This document shows positions 1 to 8,313 of a stretch of 60,883 bases of DNA, piece after piece (positions within the stretch are counted from its first letter, which is position 1; each line of letters opens with the position of its first letter). The notes under the pieces are model-generated. The model made no database searches. It was given only the letters and a program-made list of their open reading frames with translations, and had not been told where the DNA came from. The position numbers and the translations under genes are program-made. Origin of the DNA: Pauljensenia hongkongensis (GTDB lineage Bacteria > Actinomycetota > Actinomycetes > Actinomycetales > Actinomycetaceae); assembly GCF_001746855.1 (NCBI RefSeq), contig NZ_CP017298.1:598388-659270 (forward strand), read 5' to 3'.

Positions 1-551
1 CCTGCCCCGGCCGCCCACGCCTCGAGGGCCTCCGCGAGGCGCACCGTGTCGGTTTCGGCCGGGATGTGGAGGAAACCCGCCGTGCCCCCGTGGGCTGCCG
101 TGGCGGCCAGCGCCGCGTAGAACACGGAATTGCACACGAAGGTGCCCGCGCTCCACGACTCCTCCGCCTCGAATCCCGCCGATCGCAACCCGGTGAGGAG
201 CGCCCGCCAGTCGATCGACGCGAATAGCCCGTCGGGCCCAGAGGGGTCGATGGGCTCGTGGTCGCATGACAGCCCGTCGTTGTCCGTGCCCGTGCGCTCG
301 TTGACGGCGACGCGCTCCACGCACAGGGGCCGACGGGACGCCGCGAGGCCGACGCAGAGGACCGCGCGCGGCCTGATCCGCTCGACGAGGCCGCGCACGA
401 GGCGGGGGCCCGCCTCGAAGCCCACGGGCAGCAGGGCGGTGGCGATCCGGGGCGGCCGACGGGCGCTGAGGCGCTCGATGAGGAGTTGCGAGGGATTGAC
501 GGCGTGGGGGCCGAAGGGCCCGAAGCCCGTGAGGAGAACATCCGCGTCCAT
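1..551 (-). CDS. pcp: Pyroglutamyl-peptidase I, 3' end cut by the window
   Basis: Removes N-terminal pyroglutamate from peptides (peptidase family C15, cytosolic). Reading the minus strand from ATG at 551 gives an open frame to the window edge: MDADVLLTGFGPFGPHAVNPS at the start, which is the family's N-terminal signature, then RVAVNERTG around the expected catalytic Glu, GTFVCNSVFYAAL with the catalytic Cys, and GFLHIP with the catalytic His. About 183 codons are present of the usual 200-220, so only the last few dozen residues are missing. No stop codon lies inside the window. The nearest upstream gene is the initiator tRNA, so it probably has its own promoter in 552-828. Confidence 0.9.
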   Translation of the reverse strand, partial: MDADVLLTGFGPFGPHAVNPSQLLIERLSARRPPRIATALLPVGFEAGPRLVRGLVERIRPRAVLCVGLAASRRPLCVERVAVNERTGTDNDGLSCDHEPIDPSGPDGLFASIDWRALLTGLRSAGFEAEESWSAGTFVCNSVFYAALAATAAHGGTAGFLHIPAETDTVRLAEALEAWAAGA

Positions 552-788
552 GGGGGCACATTACCAAGACCCGTGCGGCGGACCGCGGGCGGCGCGGGGT
601 CTGGGCGCGGCCTCGCCCCGGGATGTGGACGCCGACGGGCGCATGGCAAGGTCCGTGGGCATGTGACCTGGTCCGCTCAGGAAGTCTCCCTGGCCGCAAG
701 TCTGTTCGGCGTCTCCGTTGACGCTCTGATGCCGCGCCCGGACGGGGCGGGGGGCTGGGTGCCGGCGGCGTACGTGCCGGGCACGCGG
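552..788. other. Intergenic, possible remnant of a regulator
   Basis: No convincing intact gene. On the plus strand, a stretch from GTG at 663 reads like the last part of an XRE-type domain (WSAQEVSLAASLFGVSVDAL), but the frame then runs through the terminator and the antisense of the tRNA, so it is at best a fragment. The promoter of pcp should also lie here. Confidence 0.3.
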
Positions 789-820
789 AAGGGCCCGGTC
801 TCGGTTGAGACCGGGCCCTC
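789..820 (-). terminator. Hairpin after the initiator tRNA
   Basis: A perfect 12-bp stem (GGGCCCGGTCTC / GAGACCGGGCCC, 791-802 and 807-818) with a GGTT loop lies just 3' of the tRNA. The T tract is short, as is common in actinobacteria. Confidence 0.8.
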
Positions 821-828
821 TGGGTTGG

Positions 829-902
829 TAGCGGGGACAGGATTTGAACCTGCGACCTCCGGGTTATGAGCCCGGCGAGCTACCGAACTGCTCCACCCCG
901 CG
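829..902 (-). tRNA. tRNA-fMet (CAT), initiator
   Basis: The minus strand folds as a cloverleaf with acceptor CGCGGGG. The anticodon arm GGGCTCATAACCC has the three G-C pairs typical of initiators and the anticodon CAT. The first base C1 faces T72, so the acceptor end is unpaired as required for initiation. Discriminator A at 829; CCA is encoded (826-828). Confidence 0.95.
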
Positions 903-1051
903 TCGGCCCTACCGAGTTTAGCGTACGGGCACGGGGGGCACAAACTGAACGCGGTGATGTGGGTCCTAACAGCGCGCGGGCACTGCTCCAGCGGGGCGCG
1001 GCCGCGGGTTCAGCGCGACGGGCACGGGCGCTCCCGTCACTCCTGGGGCCC

Positions 1052-1894
1052 TTAAGGGGTTCGCGGCGGGTACTGGCGGCCGCCCGGGGACTGGAAGCCC
1101 TGCGCACCCCCCGGGTACTGGCCGTCACTGGGGGACTGGAAGCCCTGGCCCCCACCCGGGTGCTGGCCGAAGCCCTGAGCCGGCACAGGATAGGCGCCCT
1201 GCCCGGTCGGGGGGAACTGCCCGCCGGTGGAGCCGTAGGGCGCCATTGCGCCATGGGCCGGCACGGCGCCGCTGGGGCGTCCGTCGGGAACCGCCAGGCA
1301 GATCGCGCAGGCGATGCCGACCATGTTCAGCACCCACAGCACCATCGCCCGTATGAAGAAGTAGGCGTCCAACTCAGCCGGCGGCGGGAGGAAAACCTGG
1401 TACCAGTCCCCTCCGAAGTAGACCTGGTTCAAAGGGGCGAGCAGCAACGCCACCACGAGGTAGGCGCCGACGAGCGCGTAACGGACGGCGCTACCGCGCC
1501 GCGCCAGGAAGACCGCCGCCAGAACGATCAAGACGGCCCTGAGGGCGACCCACAACCAGGCCGCCCAGTGGAGCAGCGTCGCGCCGAACAGGCTCAGATC
1601 CTCGAAGTTCCACGGGACGAACTGGTTGAGGAGCAGGCACGCCTCGACGACGAGGATCGTTCCCGCGCACGCGCGCGCACGGGGCGAGGCGAACGCGCCC
1701 GGGCGGGCGCCCTGCTGGACGGGCGCGCCCGGCGCCGCCAATCCGTACTGGTAGGGCGCGCCTTGGGGAGGGTCGAACTGGCGAGGCGCCCCTTGGGGAG
1801 GGGCGAACTGGTAGGGCGCCCCTTGGGGGACGGACGACTGCTGCGCCCCGCCGGAATTGAGATCCGCGGAGTACGGGCCTTGGGGAGCGGTCAT
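1052..1894 (-). CDS. Membrane protein with Pro/Gly/Gln-rich ends
   Basis: 280 residues. Start ATG at 1894 chosen because AAGGAG lies 7 bases upstream; a longer frame to 2179 exists but has no support. Residues 1-65 contain near-repeats of the type PQGAPYQF / PQGAPRQF / PQGAPYQY. The middle holds about four hydrophobic segments, with LLLNQFVPWNFEDL and LAPLNQVYFGGDWYQV in the loops. The C-terminal 80 residues again contain Gly/Gln/Pro repeats (GGGQGFQSPSDGQYPGGAQG). Architecture resembles DUF4190-like or septation-associated actinobacterial proteins, but no family can be named. Similar low-complexity tails occur in the PH protein at 32785-33819. Confidence 0.8.
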   Translation of the reverse strand: MTAPQGPYSADLNSGGAQQSSVPQGAPYQFAPPQGAPRQFDPPQGAPYQYGLAAPGAPVQQGARPGAFASPRARACAGTILVVEACLLLNQFVPWNFEDLSLFGATLLHWAAWLWVALRAVLIVLAAVFLARRGSAVRYALVGAYLVVALLLAPLNQVYFGGDWYQVFLPPPAELDAYFFIRAMVLWVLNMVGIACAICLAVPDGRPSGAVPAHGAMAPYGSTGGQFPPTGQGAYPVPAQGFGQHPGGGQGFQSPSDGQYPGGAQGFQSPGGRQYPPRTP

Positions 1895-1944
1895 AGTGCT
1901 CCTTCCACTGAGTTGAGGGTTCAGCACTGCATGTGCTCTGCACC

Positions 1945-1950
1945 ATAGTA
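1945..1950 (-). promoter_or_regulatory. Possible -10 box of the membrane protein gene
   Basis: TACTAT on the minus strand about 50 bases upstream of the ATG at 1894. No good -35 match at 16-18 bases. Confidence 0.35.
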
Positions 1951-1996
1951 GCAAGCCGCTGCTGACTGAACCGCATTGCCCCGCCCCGTCGACGGC

Positions 1997-2029
1997 GGTG
2001 GCCCCCGCCTCGACTGGGCGGGGGCCACC
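1997..2029 (-). terminator. Terminator of the UPF0182 gene
   Basis: Perfect 13-bp stem (GGTGGCCCCCGCC / GGCGGGGGCCACC) with a 7-base loop, starting 18 bases beyond the UPF0182 stop codon. Confidence 0.8.
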
Positions 2030-2046
2030 GGGGGCGGTGCTCTGCT

Positions 2047-5000
2047 CTAGGAGCCGGACTGCCCCCCGCCTGGAGCGGCGCTCGGGCTCGGAGCGGGCGC
2101 GCCCGCGGCGGCCTGGGCGGCCTCGGCGCGGTTCAGCGCGTCCTTCAAACGGTTCTGGGCCTCGCCGTAGGCGCTCCAATCGCCCCTGCTCATGGCCGAC
2201 TCGGCGTCCCGCATCGCCGCGGAGGCGTCGGCGAGCGCCTGGGCCACCGTGGGCGTGCGGGGCTGCGCCGTGGAACCGGACTGGGCGCCGGACTGCGATC
2301 CGTCGCCGCCGCCCCCGCCGCCCGGCGACGGCCTCGTCGAGGACCCGTCGTCGGAGATCAGCTGCTTGAGCGACTCCTCCAACGTGGAGGCGAAGCCCAC
2401 CTTGTCGCCGAAGGCGGTGAGCACCGAGCGGAGCACCGGGTACGAGGCGCTCCCCGTCCCCTGCACGTACACGGGCTGGACGTAGAGCAGGCCGCCGCCG
2501 ACGGGCAGTGTGAGCAGGTTGCCCCTGATGACCGTCGAGTCGGCCTGGTTGAGCAGGTTGAGCTGCGTGGCGATCTTCTCGTCGGAGTCGTACTTGTTCT
2601 GCACCTGCCCGGGGCCTGGCACAGTGGTCGACGACGGCAGCGCCAGCAGCCTCAGTTTCCCGTAGCCCTCGCGCACCACGCCCGGCTGGGAGCCGGTCTC
2701 CGAATCGACTGCCAGGAAGCCGGCCATCGCCTCGCGCCGTCCCTCGCCGCCGCCTCCGGGCACGAACACGCTGGTGAGCGAGAACTCAGCGCTCTCCTGG
2801 CCCGGCATCTGCATGGTGAGGTAGTACGGCGGCTGCAGCGAAGTCGAGGCGGGCGCCTGCGAAGCGGCGGCCTGGGCCTGGGAGGCGCCGATCGTGGAGG
2901 TCTCCTCGGCCAGGCGCCACCTGTCGCCGCCCGCGTAGAAGCCGGCCGCGTCGGTCACGTGGTAGGTGGCCAGCAGGTTGCGCTGCACCTTGAACATGTC
3001 CTCCGGGTAGCGCAGGTGGCTCATGAGGTCGCCGGAGACGCTGGCGATGGGCTCGACCGACCCCGGGTAGATCTTCTCCCAGGTCTTGAGGATCGGGTCC
3101 TTGTCGTCCCAGCGGAACAGCCGCACGGAGCCGTCGTAGGCGTCGACGACGGCCTTGACGGAGTTGCGCATGTAGTTGATCTTGTTGGCCTGGACGTACT
3201 GCCCGACCTGCGTGGCCTGGGAGTCCACCGTCGCGTCGGACAGGGACTCGTGCTGCGAGTACGGGTACTGGTTGGTCGTCGTGTACGCGTCGACCACCCA
3301 CACGAGGCGCTTGGGGGTCAAGGCGTCGTCGTCCATGTCGACCACCGCCGGGTAGGCGGACTGCTCGAGGGTCAGATAGGGGGCGACCTTGGCCACCCGC
3401 TGGAGGGGGTCGCGGTCGTAGAGGATCTGGGACGCCTCGTTGGTCTGCGAGGAGAAGAACAGGTCGGTGGAGCCGAACTTGATGGCGTAGAGGAGCTTGT
3501 TCCACACGTTGCCCACCGAGGGCCCGCCGTTGCCGGTGAAGGTCGTGGAGACCTGGCCGCCGACCGCGGTGTCGTCCGGGTAGTCGAGCTCCTGGGGCTC
3601 GGATCCCTCGGGCGCTCCGACGATCGAGTAGTCGGGCGCGTTGGGGCTGAAGTAGACGCGCTCCTCGTAGTCGCCCATCTCGCCGACCGAGGGAACGGAC
3701 TGCTCCCAGTAGGAGGGCAGGCCGTCGCTGGTGAGCTGGTTGCCGTAGGCCGCGATCGCCCCGTACCCGTGGGTGTACACGGTGTGCTGGTTCACCCAGG
3801 TCTGCTGTTCGGCGGACAGGCCCGCCAGGTTGAGCTCGCGCACGGAGACCACTGTGTCGCGGCGCTCGCCGCCCACGTTGTAGCGGTCGACCTTCATCCC
3901 CGAGTTGAAGCCGTAGTACAGGCGGGACTGCTGCAGCTGCTGAACGGTCTTGGTGATGACCTTCGGGTCGAGCAGGCGCACCTGGCCGGTGAGGGCGTCG
4001 TTGTCGAACTGCCCCGCCGAGGCGGTCGTCGCCGCGTCGTAGTTGGTCTGGTAGTCCACGTCGTCCAGGCCGTACGCCTCCAGAGTCGCGTCGATGTTGC
4101 GCTGGATGTAGGGGGCCTCCAGAGTCCGCTGGTTGGGGCGCACCCGGAACTGCTGGATGAGGGCGGGGTAGGCCATCCCCAGGACCAGGGCGGCCACGAC
4201 GGTCACCGCGATGCCCGACCCGGGCAGGCGCCACGTCCCGCGGTAGGCGGCGACCACGAAGAGGACGGCGACCAGCACGGAGATCACCGCCAGGATCGAG
4301 TGCGCGGGCAGCGTCGCGTTGATGTCGGAGTACATGGCCCCGTCGATGTTCATGCTGGAGCTCGTGCTGGTGAGCAGCTCGTAGCGGCCCAGCCAGTAGT
4401 TCGCGCCGATCAGCAGGGAGACGGCGGCGGCCAGCATGCCCGTCTGCAGGCGGGCGGGCTTGGAGGCGTGGGGGCGGGGGGCCAGTCGGACGGTGCCGTA
4501 CAGGTAGGAGACGACCAGGCTCGCCACCAGGCAGATCACGGCGGCGCTCATCAGGAAGGACACCAGGACCTTCAGGGCCGGCAGGGTGAAGACGAAGAAG
4601 GAGATGTCGAGGCCGAACTCGGGGTCGACGCGGTCGAAGGACGAGCCGTTGACGAACTGCAGGAGGGTCTGCCAGTTAGAGGCCATGCGCGCCCCGGCGG
4701 TGAAGCCGAAGAACAGGGCGACGCCCCAGAACGCGAGCTTGCGGACCGGCGCGAGCGCCTTCTGGTAGGCCCGCAGCGACGCGGCGGCCTCCCCCCGCGT
4801 CGACGCCTCGCGGTGCTTGTAGGCGTGGGCCATCGACAGGTAAACGACGGCCGTCATCGCGCCGAAGCCCACCAGGAACAGCCCGATGTGGGCGCCCCAC
4901 TGGGTGAGGAGCACCCGCGTCGCGCGCATCTGGTTGAACCACAGGACCTCGGTCCACACGATCGAGGCGGCGTAGACGATGCCCGCGATTGCGGCGAGGG

Positions 5001-5100
5001 CGGCGATGGTGATCCCGAGGGGCCCGACCCTGGGCGCGGACCCCCGCGAGGAGGGGCGGCGCTGGGGCCGGCCGCCTTGGGCGAAGGGGAAGGAGCTCAC
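2047..5100 (-). CDS. UPF0182 family large membrane protein
   Basis: 1017 residues, the usual size for this actinobacterial family (COG1615). The first 330 residues hold about seven membrane helices (for example LGITIAALAAIAGIVYAAS and GVALFFGFTAGARMASNW). The rest is a large domain, probably outside the cell, with family blocks such as RTLEAPYIQRNIDATLEAYGL and YTHGYGAIAAYGNQ. The last 100 residues are Gly/Pro/Ala-rich with a predicted helical stretch. Start GTG at 5100 was chosen because GAGAGGA lies just upstream and the protein then begins at the family's N-terminus; the in-frame extension to 5850 overlaps the opposing gene and is spurious. A TAGACT -10-like box lies at 5136-5141. Function of the family is unknown. 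It diverges from the PPA1309 gene. Confidence 0.92.
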   Translation of the reverse strand: MSSFPFAQGGRPQRRPSSRGSAPRVGPLGITIAALAAIAGIVYAASIVWTEVLWFNQMRATRVLLTQWGAHIGLFLVGFGAMTAVVYLSMAHAYKHREASTRGEAAASLRAYQKALAPVRKLAFWGVALFFGFTAGARMASNWQTLLQFVNGSSFDRVDPEFGLDISFFVFTLPALKVLVSFLMSAAVICLVASLVVSYLYGTVRLAPRPHASKPARLQTGMLAAAVSLLIGANYWLGRYELLTSTSSSMNIDGAMYSDINATLPAHSILAVISVLVAVLFVVAAYRGTWRLPGSGIAVTVVAALVLGMAYPALIQQFRVRPNQRTLEAPYIQRNIDATLEAYGLDDVDYQTNYDAATTASAGQFDNDALTGQVRLLDPKVITKTVQQLQQSRLYYGFNSGMKVDRYNVGGERRDTVVSVRELNLAGLSAEQQTWVNQHTVYTHGYGAIAAYGNQLTSDGLPSYWEQSVPSVGEMGDYEERVYFSPNAPDYSIVGAPEGSEPQELDYPDDTAVGGQVSTTFTGNGGPSVGNVWNKLLYAIKFGSTDLFFSSQTNEASQILYDRDPLQRVAKVAPYLTLEQSAYPAVVDMDDDALTPKRLVWVVDAYTTTNQYPYSQHESLSDATVDSQATQVGQYVQANKINYMRNSVKAVVDAYDGSVRLFRWDDKDPILKTWEKIYPGSVEPIASVSGDLMSHLRYPEDMFKVQRNLLATYHVTDAAGFYAGGDRWRLAEETSTIGASQAQAAASQAPASTSLQPPYYLTMQMPGQESAEFSLTSVFVPGGGGEGRREAMAGFLAVDSETGSQPGVVREGYGKLRLLALPSSTTVPGPGQVQNKYDSDEKIATQLNLLNQADSTVIRGNLLTLPVGGGLLYVQPVYVQGTGSASYPVLRSVLTAFGDKVGFASTLEESLKQLISDDGSSTRPSPGGGGGGDGSQSGAQSGSTAQPRTPTVAQALADASAAMRDAESAMSRGDWSAYGEAQNRLKDALNRAEAAQAAAGAPAPSPSAAPGGGQSGS

Positions 5101-5200
5101 GGCGTTGTCCTCTCTGTCGACGTGCAGCTCCGCCCAGTCTAGCGGTGCCGGGCAGTCGGGACGGCGGCGGGAGTCACGCTGTCCGTGAGACGATGGGTGC

Positions 5201-5770
5201 ATGAACGGATCCATGACCCCGACGGCCCCCGAGGTCGCGCTGGCCAACGTAGTGGTCGACATCGAGAGGGGCGCCGCCCGCGCGGGCTGGGACCAGGCCC
5301 CCACGCTGTACGCGCTGGTCCCCACGGCGCGGCTGCTGGGCGACCCCCTGCTGCCCGACGAGGTGGCCGCCCACCTGCGGTCGGGCTGGGACGGCAGCGA
5401 CGACCACCTGTCTGCGGTCGTCCAGGAGGACATGGCCGACGACGACCTCGAGGAGGTGCTGGGGCACTTGGCGTGGCCGCCCGAGGTCGCGGGGGCCGCG
5501 CTGACCGTCGAGCGCGTCGTCGTCCCCCCGGAGGTGGAGGCCCAGGCGCCCGAGGATCCGGAGGCCGCGATCGAGTTCGTGTCCAACCACCCCTCCCGCA
5601 CGGAAGTGCGCCTGGCCGTCGGCGTCCTGCGCAGCGGGGAGTCGTGGTGCGCGCTGCGCATGCGCCCCTTCGACTCCGACGACAAGGTGGGCCAGGGGTC
5701 GGTGCTGGTCCCGGCCCTCGTCGATGCGCTGCGCGTCTCCTTGGAGCCGGACGAGGCGCCGGCCTCGTAA
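5201..5770 (+). CDS. PPA1309 family protein
   Basis: 189 residues, cytosolic, acidic. Conserved blocks seen include LWGHLAWP-like text (LGHLAWPPEVAGAALTVER) and GESWCALRMRPFDSDDKV. This family is found beside UPF0182 genes in actinobacteria, and here it diverges from one with 100 bases between them. Function unknown. ATG at 5201 is used; a second in-frame ATG at 5213 is possible. The 16 bases covering the stop codon (5754-5769) are repeated at 5787-5802. Confidence 0.85.
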   Translation: MNGSMTPTAPEVALANVVVDIERGAARAGWDQAPTLYALVPTARLLGDPLLPDEVAAHLRSGWDGSDDHLSAVVQEDMADDDLEEVLGHLAWPPEVAGAALTVERVVVPPEVEAQAPEDPEAAIEFVSNHPSRTEVRLAVGVLRSGESWCALRMRPFDSDDKVGQGSVLVPALVDALRVSLEPDEAPAS

Positions 5771-5831
5771 ACCGCGGGCCCGGAGCAGGCGCCGGCCTCG
5801 TATGACCGCTCAGCAGGGCCGCCCGTCTCAC

Positions 5832-5853
5832 CACGTGGCCAAGTTCCCACGTG
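5832..5853. promoter_or_regulatory. Inverted repeat upstream of proC
   Basis: CACGTGG (5832-5838) and CCACGTG (5847-5853) separated by 8 bases, 63 bases upstream of the proC start. Symmetric enough to be an operator. Binding protein unknown. Confidence 0.4.
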
Positions 5854-5916
5854 ATGGGCGCCCGACGGGGTAGTCTAGGCGTATTCCAATTCTTTGACGA
5901 TTTCTTGGGAGCGGCA

Positions 5917-6723
5917 ATGAAGTTCGGTTTCGTCGGCACCGGGGCGATGGTGAGCGCCATCGTCCGGGGGGCAGCCGCGGCCGGATTCAACGCCTCCGAC
6001 TTCGTCCTCTCGAACCGCACGCCCCAGGACGCGAAAGCCCTGGCCGACGAGGTGGGCGCCACGACCGCCCGCTCCAACGGCTCCCTGGCCCACCAGGTCG
6101 ACGTACTGGTGCTGGGCGTCAAGCCCGCCGTCCAGCCCGGGGTCATCGAGCAGATCGCCCACATCGTGCGCGAGCGCCCGGAGATGTGCGTCGTCTCGCT
6201 GGCCGCGGGGCGGACCCTGGACGCGATCCTCGAGGACTTCGGCGCATGCGTGCCCCTGGTGCGCGTCATGCCCAACGTCGCGGCGCAGATCGGGCAGTCC
6301 ATGAGCGCCCTGTGCTCCGTGGGGGCCGCCGACGACCAGGTCGCCGCGGTGCGCCGACTGATGGACGCCGTGGGCCGCACCGTCGTCATCGACGAGAAAC
6401 TGTTCCCCGTTTTCCAGTCCTTGGCCAGTTGCTCGCCCGCGTGGTTGTTCCAGGTCATCGACAGTCTGGCCCGTGCTGGAGTGAAGCACGGCCTCCCCAA
6501 GGACATCGCCGTGCGGGTCGTCGCACAGGCGATGGCGGGTTCGGCCTCCCTGGTGCTCGCAGCATCGGAGGAGGGGCGCGTGCCCGCCCAACTCATCGAC
6601 CAGGTGTGCTCGCCCGGCGGCACGACAATCGCAGGATTGCTCGCCGCCGAGGAAGGTGGTTTGTCGGCTTCGCTGGTAGGCGCTGTCGACGCATCCATCC
6701 ACGCCGATTCCCATCTCGGCTGA
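5917..6723 (+). CDS. proC: Pyrroline-5-carboxylate reductase
   Basis: Last step of proline synthesis: reduces 1-pyrroline-5-carboxylate with NAD(P)H. 268 residues, normal length. N-terminal Rossmann motif GFVGTGAM at residues 4-11; LGVKPAVQP, VRVMPNVAAQIGQSM, and the C-terminal signature region QLIDQVCSPGGTTIAGL with the expected DQVxSPGGTT pattern. Start at ATG 5917 gives the canonical MKFGFVG N-terminus with GGGAG 7 bases upstream; the longer frame from 5851 would add a non-homologous leader. Stands alone; 132 bases separate it from the antiporter gene. Confidence 0.95.
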   Translation: MKFGFVGTGAMVSAIVRGAAAAGFNASDFVLSNRTPQDAKALADEVGATTARSNGSLAHQVDVLVLGVKPAVQPGVIEQIAHIVRERPEMCVVSLAAGRTLDAILEDFGACVPLVRVMPNVAAQIGQSMSALCSVGAADDQVAAVRRLMDAVGRTVVIDEKLFPVFQSLASCSPAWLFQVIDSLARAGVKHGLPKDIAVRVVAQAMAGSASLVLAASEEGRVPAQLIDQVCSPGGTTIAGLLAAEEGGLSASLVGAVDASIHADSHLG

Positions 6724-6855
6724 CCCCGCTCCCAGCGGGCATCCCTGCGGGCCGCGCGCCCGCCGGGCACCACCCCAGCGCACCGCCGCACCTCCTCCCC
6801 GTCCATGGGAGTCCCCAGCGGTCCGGTTGCGCCCCCTCCCATCACAGGAATAGTC

Positions 6856-8217
6856 ATGTTGATCTTCAACGCGGTTGTCATCTCCGTGCTCGTGATGCTG
6901 GTCCTCTCGATCGCCCGCGTGCACGTCGTCATCTCATTGTTCATCGCCTCACTGGTGGGCGGCCTGGTCTCCGGCATGGGCTTGTCGGCGACGATGGTGG
7001 CCTTCCAAGAGGGCCTCGCCGGGGGCGCGAAGATCGCCCTCTCCTACGCGCTGCTGGGCGCGTTCGCCATGGCCGTCGCCCACTCGGGCCTGCCGCGGCT
7101 GCTGGCCAATTGGATCATCGTCCGGATGAAGAACGCCGACGAGTCCAACCAGGCCAGGATCGCCCGCAACGCCAAATGGGGGATCCTGTGCGGCGTGATC
7201 GCCATGGGCATCATGAGCCAGAACCTCATCCCCATCCACATCGCGTTCATCCCCCTGCTGATCCCACCGCTCATCGGCGTGATGAACCGGCTGGGGCTCG
7301 ACCGCCGGGCCGTGGCGTGCGCGATCACCTTCGGCATCGTCACGACGTACATGTTCCTGCCCGTGGGCTTCGGGCGGATCTTCTTGCACGACATCCTCTA
7401 CAAGAACATCATCGAGGCGGGCCTGGACGTGTCCGGGGTGAATCCGACTGCCGCTATGGCGATCCCGGCGGCCTCGATGCTGGTGGGCTGCCTCATCGCG
7501 CTGCTCATCTCCTACCGGGGGCGCCGCGAGTACGAGGACCGCAGTGACTCCTTCGGGCGCCCGGCCGACGAGCCCATCGACATGAAGCGCGTGTGGGCGG
7601 CTCTGGCGGCCCTCGTCCTGTGCTTCGCCATCCAGACGTGGCTGACGCTGATCGAGTCCGAGGCCGATCCCCTGCTGATGGGCGCCATCGTGGGCCTGTG
7701 CGTGATGCTGTCGATGCGCGTGGTTCCCTGGCAGCAGGCGAACGACATCTTCAGCACCGGCATGAAGATGATGGCGATGATCGGGCTCATCATGATCTCC
7801 GCACAGGGCTACGCCTCGGTCCTGAAGGCGTCCGGCCAGATCGAGCCCCTCGTCACCGGCACGGCCGCCATGTTCTCGGGGTCGAAGGCGCTGGCGGCGT
7901 TCGTGATGCTGCTGGTCGGTCTCATCATCACGATGGGCATCGGGTCGTCCTTCTCGACCCTGCCGATCATCTCGGCGATCTACGTGCCCCTGTGCGTGAC
8001 GCTGGGCTTCTCCCCCATTGCGACGGTGGCGATCATCGGCACCGCGGGGGCGCTGGGCGACGCGGGCTCACCGGCCTCGGACTCGACGCTGGGACCGACG
8101 ACCGGTCTCAACGTGGACGGCCAGCACGACCACATGCGCGACACGGTGATCCCCACGTTCATCCACTACAACATCCCGCTCCTGGCCGGAGGCTGGATCG
8201 CCGCGATGGTCCTGTGA
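6856..8217 (+). CDS. YuiF/COG2056-type Na+/H+ antiporter family permease
   Basis: 453 residues with about 11-12 membrane helices. N-terminus LIFNAVVISVLVMLVLSIARVHV and blocks such as HSGLPRLLANWIIVRM, NLIPIHIAFIPLLIPPLIG and GDAGSPASDSTLGPTTGLN are typical of the family annotated as Na+/H+ antiporter, some members of which are suspected amino-acid (histidine) carriers. Substrate cannot be read from the sequence. Start ATG 6856 has CAGGAA upstream; the longer frame from 6805 lacks a site. It follows proC on the same strand and ends at a hairpin shared with the convergent peptidase gene. Confidence 0.88.
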   Translation: MLIFNAVVISVLVMLVLSIARVHVVISLFIASLVGGLVSGMGLSATMVAFQEGLAGGAKIALSYALLGAFAMAVAHSGLPRLLANWIIVRMKNADESNQARIARNAKWGILCGVIAMGIMSQNLIPIHIAFIPLLIPPLIGVMNRLGLDRRAVACAITFGIVTTYMFLPVGFGRIFLHDILYKNIIEAGLDVSGVNPTAAMAIPAASMLVGCLIALLISYRGRREYEDRSDSFGRPADEPIDMKRVWAALAALVLCFAIQTWLTLIESEADPLLMGAIVGLCVMLSMRVVPWQQANDIFSTGMKMMAMIGLIMISAQGYASVLKASGQIEPLVTGTAAMFSGSKALAAFVMLLVGLIITMGIGSSFSTLPIISAIYVPLCVTLGFSPIATVAIIGTAGALGDAGSPASDSTLGPTTGLNVDGQHDHMRDTVIPTFIHYNIPLLAGGWIAAMVL

Positions 8218-8221
8218 CTCC

Positions 8222-8255
8222 TTCCCCCGTCCCGGCCCGCGCCGGGGCGGGGGAA
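8222..8255. terminator. Bidirectional terminator
   Basis: 15-bp stem TTCCCCCGTCCCGGC / GCCGGGGCGGGGGAA with one G-T pair and a CCGC loop, between the convergent antiporter and C39-like peptidase genes. Confidence 0.75.
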
Positions 8256-8313
8256 CCGCAGTCAGCGGCGCCGGGGCCGACGAGATCGACGAGGCCGGGG
8301 CCGACGAGTGCGC

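Noticed and set aside
663-869. Possible XRE regulator fragment overlapping the tRNA
   Set aside because: Only about 20 residues resemble an XRE domain; the rest is the tRNA complement and terminator.
2959-5142. 727-codon open frame on the plus strand opposite the UPF0182 gene
   Set aside because: Val/Gly/Asp-rich antisense of a real gene in high-GC DNA; no ribosome site or family features.
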